Below are positions 55,890-64,000 of a stretch of DNA of 64,000 bases, piece by piece. The notes beneath the pieces are model-generated. The model was not told the origin of the DNA and did no database searches. It saw only the letters and a list, made by a program, of their open reading frames with translations. The number at the start of each line of letters is the position of its first letter. Position 1 is the stretch's first letter. Position numbers and translations under genes: made by a program. Source of the DNA: Latrodectus hesperus (lineage: Eukaryota > Arthropoda > Arachnida > Araneae > Theridiidae). The DNA lies in NCBI GenBank assembly GCA_037975125.1, contig JAJQOW010000014.1, positions 1,488,001-1,552,000 on the forward strand, read 5' to 3'.

Positions 55890-57640
55890 CCAGTGAAGTA
55901 GCTAGCAGACGATACCATGCCCACTGTCTTTCAAGAGAAACAGTACTTTTTTATTGAGGACACAGTATAGGCAAGCATTATTTTCATTTGAATTGCACAC
56001 AACGAAATAAAAGTAATTACTTAATATCTTTAAAACAGTTATTTTTATTGATTATTAAGTGCTTATTTTGTATTTTTGCTAATTATTAATATTATGCATT
56101 TCAATAAAGAAATTTTAGGCGTGTTATTCACCTTATTGACTTTGAGATACACACTTGAATATTATGAATTAAATATAATATTATTATATTTATAATCTTG
56201 AGAAAAATATCGATTTTTCTTTTTTTTATTGATTTTCAGTGGCAAAGTTTCCTACCCATGTTATTCCCTGTGATTTTATCCATGCATCAAATACTCTGCT
56301 ACTTGGTTATAATTTTTATAAGAATGAATTGTGCTTTTGTATATAAATTTATTTATACCTAAATAGTAAAAGTATTTTTCCTTTTGTGTATTTTTAGTCC
56401 AATATTAGAAAAAAAAAGTTTTTATTATCAATAATTTGTAAATGAATTTCGATGTAAAAAAAAAAATTTGTAATATAAAGTCAACTGTAAGAAACCTAGA
56501 AACTAAATAAAATATTTTTTTAATCTAAAATTGAATTTCATTAAATCTTGATTTATTATATTTAATAAGATTTATATAAGATACAAATATCTTCCCAAGA
56601 AGTATGATATTTTAATATTAATATAATGTTAAAAACTCACAACTTTTGTTTTAAAGAAATTGGAATTTATTCACTAACAAAATAATTAAATGTATACCTA
56701 AACTCATAAAATTAATCTCCTTTGAATTAATTTTTTTACAGATGAAATTTTTCTTATATAATGATTATTCAATAAGCGTTCATTAAAATAGTTTCTTTTT
56801 AAACAATGAAGTTTAAATAAGTATATTTTCTTTCAATTATTTCAATTCAACAAGAGGCTTAATAGTAAAGAACAGTTTTAGCGTAATGTTTTGGAAGACA
56901 GATACATCAAGCGGCTCCATTTATGTTCCTTCCTCCATGACTTTATCACCATCGCTGATGTCGCCAAAACCACCGTGTTACATACAGTAGGATTAAACCA
57001 GAAGCTTTTGAATAATAACTCCCAATGCTTTACAGTAATGAATATGCTTAATCTACTGTAATCGGATGTGTTGGGGATTAGTTGTTTACGTTTGGCAACA
57101 TGAGCATTCACGTCACCAAGAGAAAATAGTCACGAATTTAAAATGTCTGAACTCAAATGGAAAATAAGAAAAATAATATTCACTAGCGTTTTCTTGACTG
57201 GCATTAGAAATTGTGAAAATAGTTTTTATTTAAAAATAAATTTTGAAAAAAGCATTCAATATTTTAAACAGATATTCCATATTTTGATCTCACAATCATT
57301 TGCGATCAATCTCATCGTGGAACAACATGTGATAAAGCTTGAAATGAGAAAAATAGTTTGATTTTAAAAATATTAATTGTTTAATTAACAAATAAAATTG
57401 CTCGACTCCACACCAGATTACGGTTCAGTTCGAAAAGTGGAGCAGTGTTCCCCATATTGTAAGCCTGTCTGGTGCAAGACAACAACAACAATAAATAGAT
57501 TTATAAACTTAATCATATTCTTTTCTCTATAAAATGATTAAAAAATTGCATTGAGATATAGTTAATTCTTTCTCTAAATGTTTTTTTCGTAATTTTCTTT
57601 CTTTAAGAGTGCCAATATTTAAAATAATTTTTTCCAATAT
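55890..57640. other. AT-rich stretch; SINE fragment at 57412-57497
   Basis: No supportable gene. At 57412-57497 a GC-richer segment with GGTTCAGTTCGAAAAGTGG and a CAACAACAACAATAAA tail resembles the 3' end of a SINE. Confidence 0.4.
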
Positions 57641-57649
57641 TTTTAGCAG

Positions 57650-58456
57650 CTGTTTTCAAGTGCACAGGGAGTGATTGTGAAGAACTGGCCGAAATGTTTG
57701 GAAAACATTTAGCTCTGCTGCTGACTGGGACGGTAGAAAGTTACGAAAATCTATTATTTCAAATGAATTTGAAGGTTGATTTTTAATTTTAATTTCTGTT
57801 TAAATAAATATTTAACAAACAAAAAATTGCATTGTTTTAAGTTTAATAAATACTTAAAACATTATAATATATAGTTTGTTTCTTATTATTAATAACATTA
57901 ATGCAGGGAAAGAAGGAAAATTAAGTGTGTTTTCTCAGACCAAATCAATTTTAAATGCATGAAAAAATTATACATATTTTAGAAAATACCAAGATGAAAA
58001 GAAATCAAAGAACAGCTGCAGTCTAATCCAGCATGCCAAAATCTGAATATTTTTGGCGACAAAAAAAATGTTGCGAAGCTAAAGAATTGTAACATCTTGC
58101 GATAACTTAAATACTAAGGTGGCCAAAATAGAATTTTCTAAATAATTCTTATAGGTTTTCATTTCTACAGCGTAATTATCAAATTGTAAAAGCTAGTTGC
58201 CAGATAAATCCGCAAAAAAATCACCATATTCAGAATTTGGCATGCTGGATTATACAGCAGCGGTACCGAAATCAATAACATGAATTACAAATAACGTAAG
58301 TAAAAATTCTTACTACAATTTTAATAAATCTAGTAAAATTAGTTGATAAATATTTTTCTTTTATTTCTTATTGCAGATTATGAACAGTTAGATCAAAAAT
58401 TCAGAATAAAGGTAAAAGAACATAAGAAACAAAGAAAGCTTCAACAGAGTCCATAA
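57650..58456 (+). CDS. Candidate terminal exons of an unrecognised host gene
   Basis: Exon 1 may start after the acceptor TTTTTCCAATATTTTTAG(CAG) at 57647-57653 and end at 57774 (GAAG|GTTGAT). Exon 2 starts after TTTCTTATTGCAG at 58377 and is open to TAA at 58454-58456. Joined in the phase that keeps exon 2 open, the protein reads DWDGRKLRKSIISNEFE then DYEQLDQKFRIKVKEHKKQR, a charged helical C-terminus. That phase is closed by a TGA at 57678-57680, so the true exon 1 start would have to be later, or exon 1 uses its other open phase (AVFKCTGSDCEELAEMFGKH). The second acceptor is good and the donor is mediocre. I do not recognise the family. An M1 MITE lies in the proposed intron. Confidence 0.3.
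58010..58266. mobile_element. MITE family M1, diverged copy
   Basis: The left part CAGCTGCAGTCTAATCCAGC followed by ATGCCAAAATCTGAATATTTTTGGCG is mirrored on the right by CATATTCAGAATTTGGCATG and CTGGATTATACAGCAG. The sequence agrees with the 51826 end (GGTATGCTGGATGATACGGCAG). It lies between the two candidate exons above. Confidence 0.7.
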
Positions 58457-58564
58457 GTCTTAACAAAAAATTTAAATAGTCCTTGCCGACTTAAACTAAC
58501 CATAAAGTGAATGTGTTTTGTCCTGCCTTTTTCGATTTGTTTTTTAATCTGTTCTATTGAATAA

Positions 58565-59011
58565 ATGGAAAACAACTTTCGAAACCCATGCTTTGGTTTT
58601 TATATAATAAATTGTTTCATCAACAAAATAAATTTCGACTATATTTTTAATTTTGATTCCAACGAGTTCAAGTCGTTACTTGATACGGGTGTCTTATATA
58701 AATTGATTCGACAATTGTTAGGGGCATTTGGCTCAAAGCAATTCGAACCGACTTCTGGAATCATGGTCTCGGATTCTAGTAATAATCAATGTTTTATGCA
58801 CAAAATGTTCATCAAATCAAAAATAAAAAGGAGAGAATCAGAGAAGTTTCAACAGATTTCAAGAGAACGTGAAATGACACAAGAAATGTTGATAAGCTGG
58901 TCACAACGGAAGTTGGTGAACAGAAGAGCCAGCCAAGAAAACTTGAATCTATCAAAAGCACAAACTAGGAAAGATAAAAATTTCAGTAAATTTTGGAAGC
59001 AATATCGCTAA
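58565..59011 (+). CDS. Unassigned 148-codon open frame
   Basis: It starts at ATG (MENNFRNPCFGFYIINCFIN). The C-terminal half is Lys/Arg/Glu/Gln-rich and helical (KRRESEKFQQISREREMTQE). There is no recognisable domain and no clear promoter or splice context. The length is somewhat above chance for this base composition. It could be a fragment of an unrecognised transposon protein. Confidence 0.2.
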   Translation: MENNFRNPCFGFYIINCFINKINFDYIFNFDSNEFKSLLDTGVLYKLIRQLLGAFGSKQFEPTSGIMVSDSSNNQCFMHKMFIKSKIKRRESEKFQQISREREMTQEMLISWSQRKLVNRRASQENLNLSKAQTRKDKNFSKFWKQYR

Positions 59012-59529
59012 AGATTTGAAAACTACTTGTTTAGAACAACAGGCCAAATTTACAAATGGAATAAAGTGATTTAGCTATGATCTCAACTGGAACGAAAGAA
59101 ACAACTTCTTTATGGTTAACAAGACAAGCTTTAGTCATAATAAATCACAAATATTCATTAGAAAATCTGGTAACAATTGATAAATGTTTCATTGAAAAAA
59201 AATTATTACTAAATATTTTAATGTTTTTTTAGTGTTGTAATTCTAAGTAATTGATTTTACTGGGTTTCCAACGTTTTAAACTCAGACTAATATTCTCTGT
59301 AAATTTAGAATCCATAATTCTAAGCATTTGTCTCCTGTTGTACATTGACTTGTACAACTGAGGACTCAAATGTTTGAATTCTCAATTATAGTTTTTAATA
59401 GACTTCAAAATGATAAAATGCTCATAAATGAAAGCGATGCTAGAAAAATTACGAAAATAAAATTCTAGGAATACTCCAAGCGTGAGATTTTTAAAAATAA
59501 TTGTTTTATACAAAGAAGGAATTACTGGC
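59012..59529. other. AT-rich spacer
   Basis: No feature seen. Confidence 0.4.

Positions 59530-59611
<82 letters not shown>
59530..59611. repeat. (TA)n microsatellite left of the rosa-like element
   Basis: AT dinucleotides with a few interruptions (TGTATATATATTTA). The element at 59612 is inserted in this array, which continues at 61543. Confidence 0.95.
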
Positions 59612-59614
<3 letters not shown>

Positions 59615-61539
59615 GGTGATTATAAAAAAACTTTTCCAACATCTGTACTTCTAGCGTCCATTCTATTTAACCGATCAAGATGATACTTCAAATATAGTTC
59701 TTTTGAGATATGCGCTCGAGATTCTGTGAATGGCAACACAGTGGCCCTCGCGGTTACAGTTATAGTGACAGAAACTCGAAATTTTCGAATGGCAACGCCT
59801 ACTTTTTACCATCGCAAAATGTTCAGCACATGCGAAAACCCTAAATAGCGTTGAAACGGTACCGATATGTCCGAAAACCGACGTGTTATACACATACAAA
59901 CAGTTCTTCAAGGCGCACGGAGGAATAATGCATACGACAGAGACAAGACACTGCTCAATGATGAGAACACATAGAGAAAAAAATCTTTATTAATTTCAAA
60001 CATTTTCCACATGAGTGCCATCACAGGCAATTACGCATTGCATGCGGGAGACGGTGGACAATGTCGCTGCACGCAACATGGCACGAGGGATGTTTCCAAT
60101 CTCACGCCGTATAGAATCCTTTAAGTCCGACAATGTTTGAGGAATGCACAGATAAACACTGGATTTGAGATAGCCCCAAAACCAGAAATCCATAGGCGTC
60201 AGATCTGGGGATCGCGCAGGCCACGGAAAAGGATAATAGCGTGAGATGATGCGATCACCAAAATGCTGATCCAGGAGCCTTTTAACTGACCTCGCTATAT
60301 GTGGAGGTGCGCCATCTTGCATCCAAGCAATGTCATTGAGTGCATTCAGCCGACGCAACTCCGGTAAGACATAATTTTTCAGCATGGCTGCATACCGAGG
60401 GCCCGTTACAGAACATGTTGCAGGGCCAATCGGGGTCGTTTCCTCAAAGAAGAACGGGCCCAGAACAAATGTAGCTGTAATGCCGCACCACGCAGTCACT
60501 TTGGCGTCAAATAATGGTACTGGCGCCACAGCATGAGGATTCGTCTCTCCCCAGTGCACACAATTCTTTGTGTTAATGCTGCCATTTAAGGTGAAATGCG
60601 CCTCGTCCGTCCATAGTATGCGAAGTGGCCAGTCGTTATCCGCATCACATGGTAACAAAAATGCATTTGCGAAGTCCAGACGTTGTTGTGGGTCACCCGG
60701 CTCCAACATCTGGACGCGTTGGAACCATTAGGGAAACATGTGAAGTACCGAGCGCAAGAGCTTGCGGACCGTTGAGTTCGGAATATCCAACACGCGCGCT
60801 ATGCCTCTTGCGGTTTCTGTGTGTCCTGCAGTCACTGTATGGTGCACTTCCATGACAACGTCCTCAGAAACAGTTGGCCGTCCGGAGCGCTGTTTGTCAC
60901 AGGTGCAGCCTGTATCTTCAAATTTCCGCACTAAATCACGCAGAGCTTGCAGAGTACATGGGCCGCGTCGTTGTCGATGATTGCGGCGATACACACGCAA
61001 GGCTTCCGCAGCGTTCATCCCATTTTGGTAATAGAGTTTGATCAATTCCCCGCGAACTTTCCTAGGAAGACTCATATCGTCGGCATGTGCGAGTTCCCGA
61101 ATGACGACTTCGCATACCCGCTTGGTATTTTATAGGTTTCCTACGCTGAATATCTGGCGACCGGGGTTCTGTGATAGGTTTCTTGACTCTGTCACATGCA
61201 AATTTATTGCGTGCGCCCAGATCGTGTTTTATTGGCCGGTTTTCAGAACTCTTTTTTGTGTTTGCAGAACACGTCCGTTTTTAGACATATCGGTACCGTT
61301 TCAACGCTATTTAGGGTTTTCGCATGTGCTGAACATTTTGCGATGGTAAAAAGTAGACGTTGCCATTCGAAAATTTCGAGTTTCTGTCACTATAACTGTA
61401 ACCGCGAGGGCCGCTGTGTTGCCATTCACAGAATCTCGAGCGCATATCTCAAAAGAACTATATTTGAAATATGATCTTGATCGGTTAAATAGAATGGACG
61501 CTAGAAGTGCAGATGTTGGCAAAGTTTTTTATAATCACC

Positions 61540-61542
<3 letters not shown>
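59612..61542 (-). mobile_element. DD41D (rosa-like) Tc1/mariner element with TIRs of about 275 bp
   Basis: The ends read CAGGGTGATTATAAAAAAAC and, complemented, CAGGGTGATTATAAAAAACT, with TA on both sides. Near-identity of the inverted repeats continues for about 275 bases (59612-59887 against 61268-61542). The 1931-base element lies in a (TA)n array and encodes a transposase on the minus strand that is complete except for one stop codon. Long TIRs and DD41D spacing fit the rosa group. Confidence 0.92.
59996..61075 (-). pseudogene. rosa-like transposase (DD41D), single in-frame stop
   Basis: One frame from ATG 61075 to the stop at 59996-59998, 359 codons, with one internal TAA at 60728-60730 (after VLHMFP). 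The N-terminus MSLPRKVRGELIKLYYQNGM has helix-turn-helix 1 (NAAEALRVYRRNHRQRRGP). GRPTVSEDVV links to helix-turn-helix 2 (ARGIARVLDIPNSTVRKLLR). Catalytic blocks are LRILWTDEAHF, IAWMQDGAPPH and WPARSPDLTPMDFWFWGYLK. There are 41 residues between the second and third Asp. The protein ends GTHVENV. The canonical sequence at the stop is HPYHLQRVQ-like, so TAA is a point change. The gene is otherwise undamaged. Confidence 0.93.

Positions 61543-61582
<40 letters not shown>
61543..61582. repeat. (TA)n microsatellite right of the rosa-like element
   Basis: Continuation of the target array interrupted by the element. Confidence 0.95.
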
Positions 61583-61587
<5 letters not shown>

Positions 61588-61788
61588 TATACTCCAGCGA
61601 GTGCAGCGCCACCACTACTGCCCACTTGAGAGCCACTCATCTACCCACACATTGCGCGGGGAGATGGATCAGCCAGGACGTGGTAAAAGCGATCCTGTAA
61701 TCTAATATTTTGTACTGCTAAATATCTTTGTTAGTTAACTTGAAGTCTTCATTCATCACAAACCCCTAGACATCCCCACTACAACATG

Positions 61789-61792
<4 letters not shown>

Positions 61793-61863
<71 letters not shown>
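61793..61863. repeat. (TA)n microsatellite
   Basis: About 70 bases. CACTGTAAAAAAG at 61875, shortly after it, repeats the start of the 6750 element; no second end is visible. Confidence 0.95.
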
Positions 61864-61870
<7 letters not shown>

Positions 61871-61874
61871 CTTG

Positions 61875-62184
61875 CACTGTAAAAAAGAAAAAGTTTTTGA
61901 AATTTTACCAAGATTTCACGGGGTGTGAATAAGCAAAATTAAAGGAGAATTCCATTGAACAACAGGAATAAAATTCAACATATATTTTATATACTTTTAC
62001 ATTGAACAAAAAATAGCAACACTTTAAGTTTTTGATGCAACACGTTACCTCACCAAGTTTATATAGTCTTTACATTCATTTTGTGCTCCACACGACACGC
62101 ATTCAGGCGGTAATCGAACTGATTCCATACATTGCGAAGCCATCAAATATTGTCCTTGAATTGCCTAAAATTCTTTATTCTTAT
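61875..62184. other. Spacer starting with a CACTGTAAAAAA motif
   Basis: Apart from the terminal-like motif at 61875 nothing is recognisable. Confidence 0.35.
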
Positions 62185-62380
62185 GGCATACTCTCCTAAA
62201 ATAGTATTATACCGCTATAACATACGAAAAACTAGCATGTTCAGGAACATAGAAAGTATTCTTGCTTTTCCTCCATTTTGACTGGTACCAACCTTGTACT
62301 GCTTCACCCGATCGGAAGGAAGGATTGTGGCAGTTCTTTTGCATACTCTCCTAAAACCATATTGCACAGCTATAACATAC
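62185..62380. repeat. Tandem repeat unit and 49-bp direct repeat (left)
   Basis: A unit of about 130-150 bases beginning GCATACTCTCCTAAAA and containing GGAACATAGAAAG, TTTTCCTCCATTTTGACT and CGATCGGAAGGA starts at 62187. A second unit begins at 62340 and is cut by the LINE relic. The 49 bases 62332-62380 recur with one mismatch at 63048-63096. Confidence 0.75.
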
Positions 62381-63047
62381 ATATTAGGGTCTTGAACGAA
62401 TCTCATAGTATGGAGATGTTTCCTGAAATGATAGTGTCCAGTGATGAAGCCTACGATGGTGCGTATCTTCGCCCTAGAACAACTAAGAATTTCAGAGGCA
62501 ACATTCACTGATGATCTAGCGATCATATTTTTGGCGTGCTTTTGACCAGAAGTGTTAAACCAAGATTTATTTATCTTCTGCTTTTCCCAATTGAATAGGG
62601 TACCCTTTATGGTCTTCACGTTGATACCACAAAAAGGTTCCTCACCAATAGGGTTACAAGAAGAATCCTGCTTTGCCACTTTATCCGCCTTTTCATTACC
62701 TTCAATCCCAACATATCCTGGCACCCAAAAAAGGAAAACCTTATTATTAGTTGCTAGTTCCTTAAGAAGGTTTCTACATTCCAGGACAATCCTAGATTTG
62801 ACTTGGAAAGAATTAATGGCGTTTAAGGCAGCTTGACTGACACTACAAAGGAGAATCCGCTTCCCATGGTAGCCTTTTCTAATATTTAATAAGAGACAGC
62901 CAATAATGGCAAGAAATTCATCTTGGAATATAGTGGCATACTTCCCAAGGCCCCTAAAGGAGTTACACTTGGTGATACCCCGTGCACTCTAAGTCCAGAG
63001 AAGTTATCCTTTCTAGATCCATCCGTAAACCAGAAGAGATCATAGTA
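62381..63047 (-). mobile_element. Degenerate LINE relic with RNase H domain
   Basis: Minus-strand remains of the (AAG)-tailed LINE family: FTDGSRKD-like start near 63020, decayed RNase H, PGYVGIEGNEKADKVAKQDS (62724 downwards), INVKTIKGTLFNWEKQKINK and FITGHYHFRKHLHTM. It stops at about 62384, inside the C-terminal domain, so the zinc motif, 3' UTR and tail are absent. Several frameshifts and stops occur. It is older than the copies at 2, 21 and 23 kb. It is flanked by 49-bp direct repeats. Confidence 0.8.
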
Positions 63048-63180
63048 GTTCTTTTGCATACTCTCCTAAAACCATATTACACAGCTATAACATACAAACA
63101 AATGCATATTTAGGAACATAGAAAGTTTTCTTGGTTTTCCTCCATTTTGACTAATACTCCCGATCGGAAGGATAAATCCT
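63048..63180. repeat. Direct repeat (right)
   Basis: AGTTCTTTTGCATACTCTCC and the following bases repeat 62332-62380. The unit then continues as in 62225-62325 (GGAACATAGAAAG, TTTTCCTCCATTTTGACT, CGATCGGAAGGA). Confidence 0.75.
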
Positions 63181-64000
63181 TACAAAAGACAAAATTAATG
63201 AGTTATAGATTCTTTTCATATATCTCGCGTATGAAGAGTACTTTTGCAAATAAGCCTTTTCAAAATGAATGAAATATTTATGGTAACCTTGTATGTAAGG
63301 TCTGTTGAAAAATAACGATTTATAAAGACAAAAGATGCATCACTGTAAACAAATCGAACAGAGCTGCAAACAGCATGTCTTGTGCATTAGTAAACATTAT
63401 ACGTGAGAGACTTTTTCTAGATAATGTTTTAATTGTTGTTCAACACGACCACTTTTGCAAAAATCTCCGTTCTGACTCTTGTAAGTGAATTTCTGCGAAC
63501 GGCGGTGTAACCGATGAACCTCGCAAAGGAGGACTTCATGACCTGCCAGGAATCACTGCCAAGCCTCTAATAACCACCCCAGTTGTTGTTATGAAGATTT
63601 CCGACCTTGCTTGCCAAATAAATATGGATTGTGTTACTTGTGAGCAGAACTTAAATTTATTATAACAGAGAGAGATAAAAATAAAATAACATTTATACAT
63701 ATATGCGCAAACAAAAATGAAAAATATACTTTTTCGAATATTTGCGGATAACCATCAGAACGAAATTTGTTGAGAATCAATTTTGTACTTTTTTTATGGA
63801 TTGATAATTTAGAATATTTCACTGGCAAGTGTTTTTCAAATGGAATAATATACATTTTATTAAAATGTTATCAATTTAACTTTCATAATTTTTCCAGGAA
63901 ACTTGTGCTGATGCACACAATTTCGATTACTTACGATTTTGTAATCTAAATCGATCCTTTTGTTAACGGTACATAATCAGCAAAATGAATCGATAATTTT
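63181..64000. other. Stretch without recognised genes
   Basis: AT-rich with a GC-richer patch near 63485-63590. Short frames on both strands overlap each other and lack domains. Confidence 0.4.

Noticed and set aside
59675..59911. Mirror-image frames at 59675-59911 (minus) and 61196-61474 (plus)
   Set aside because: They are translations of the long TIRs of the rosa-like element, not genes.

Overview
The window looks like a piece of an arthropod genome, most likely a spider. The DNA is AT-rich, spacing is intron-like, there are long (TA)n arrays, and several SINE families carry tRNA-like heads. The LINE and DNA-transposon proteins are of types common in arachnids. I see no bacterial operons, rRNA, CRISPR arrays or bona fide tRNA genes, and no complete host gene. 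Host signal is limited to a few candidate exons with splice-site context: 389-590 (+), 5334-5411 (-), 57650-58456 (+).

Almost everything recognisable is mobile DNA, and several insertions can be dated relative to each other by nesting. From 6.75 to 16.2 kb lies a large terminal-inverted-repeat element (CACTG... ends, subterminal ACTGTAAA-type repeats). Its own reading frame is split by a full-length I-clade LINE (8315-13880) with a 14-bp target-site duplication (TSD). From 16.2 to 18.7 kb are a Tc1/mariner-type deletion derivative in a (TA)n array and a Tc1 relic. The relic is cut by two SINEs, one of which carries a further 169-bp insertion. At 21.0-23.8 kb two pieces of an (AAG)n-tailed LINE and the DNA between them are bracketed by a single 12-bp TSD. 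At 26.1-31.7 kb sits a second I-clade LINE with both frames open, a 13-bp TSD and all expected catalytic motifs; it is the best candidate for a recently active element.

From 32.3 to 42.5 kb are a SINE, an internally deleted mariner that keeps an open frame without its first two catalytic aspartates (32860-33752), a large structured (TA)n array, a decayed hAT/BED-finger element with an 8-bp TSD (38190-40779) and a decayed Tc1 element (41119-42518). From 43 to 58 kb are further SINEs, a degenerate tandem repeat, a pogo/Tigger relic overlapping a TTAA-flanked inverted-repeat element, and several MITE-like inverted-repeat elements. At 59.6-61.5 kb a DD41D (rosa-like) Tc1/mariner element with TIRs of about 275 bp lies in a (TA)n array; its transposase is broken by one in-frame stop. 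A degenerate LINE relic between 49-bp direct repeats closes the set.

The most interesting points are: (1) the two I-clade LINEs share an almost identical, structured 5' UTR although ORF1 has diverged strongly, and ORF2 has no in-frame ATG before its endonuclease domain; (2) the composite LINE insertion under one TSD, as a 3'-transduction event would leave; (3) the mariner derivative that looks like a DNA-binding-only transposase; (4) the X-Y-X'-Y' inverted-repeat motif near 43.5 kb; (5) repeated use of (TA)n arrays as landing sites. All homology calls are made from motifs read by eye.
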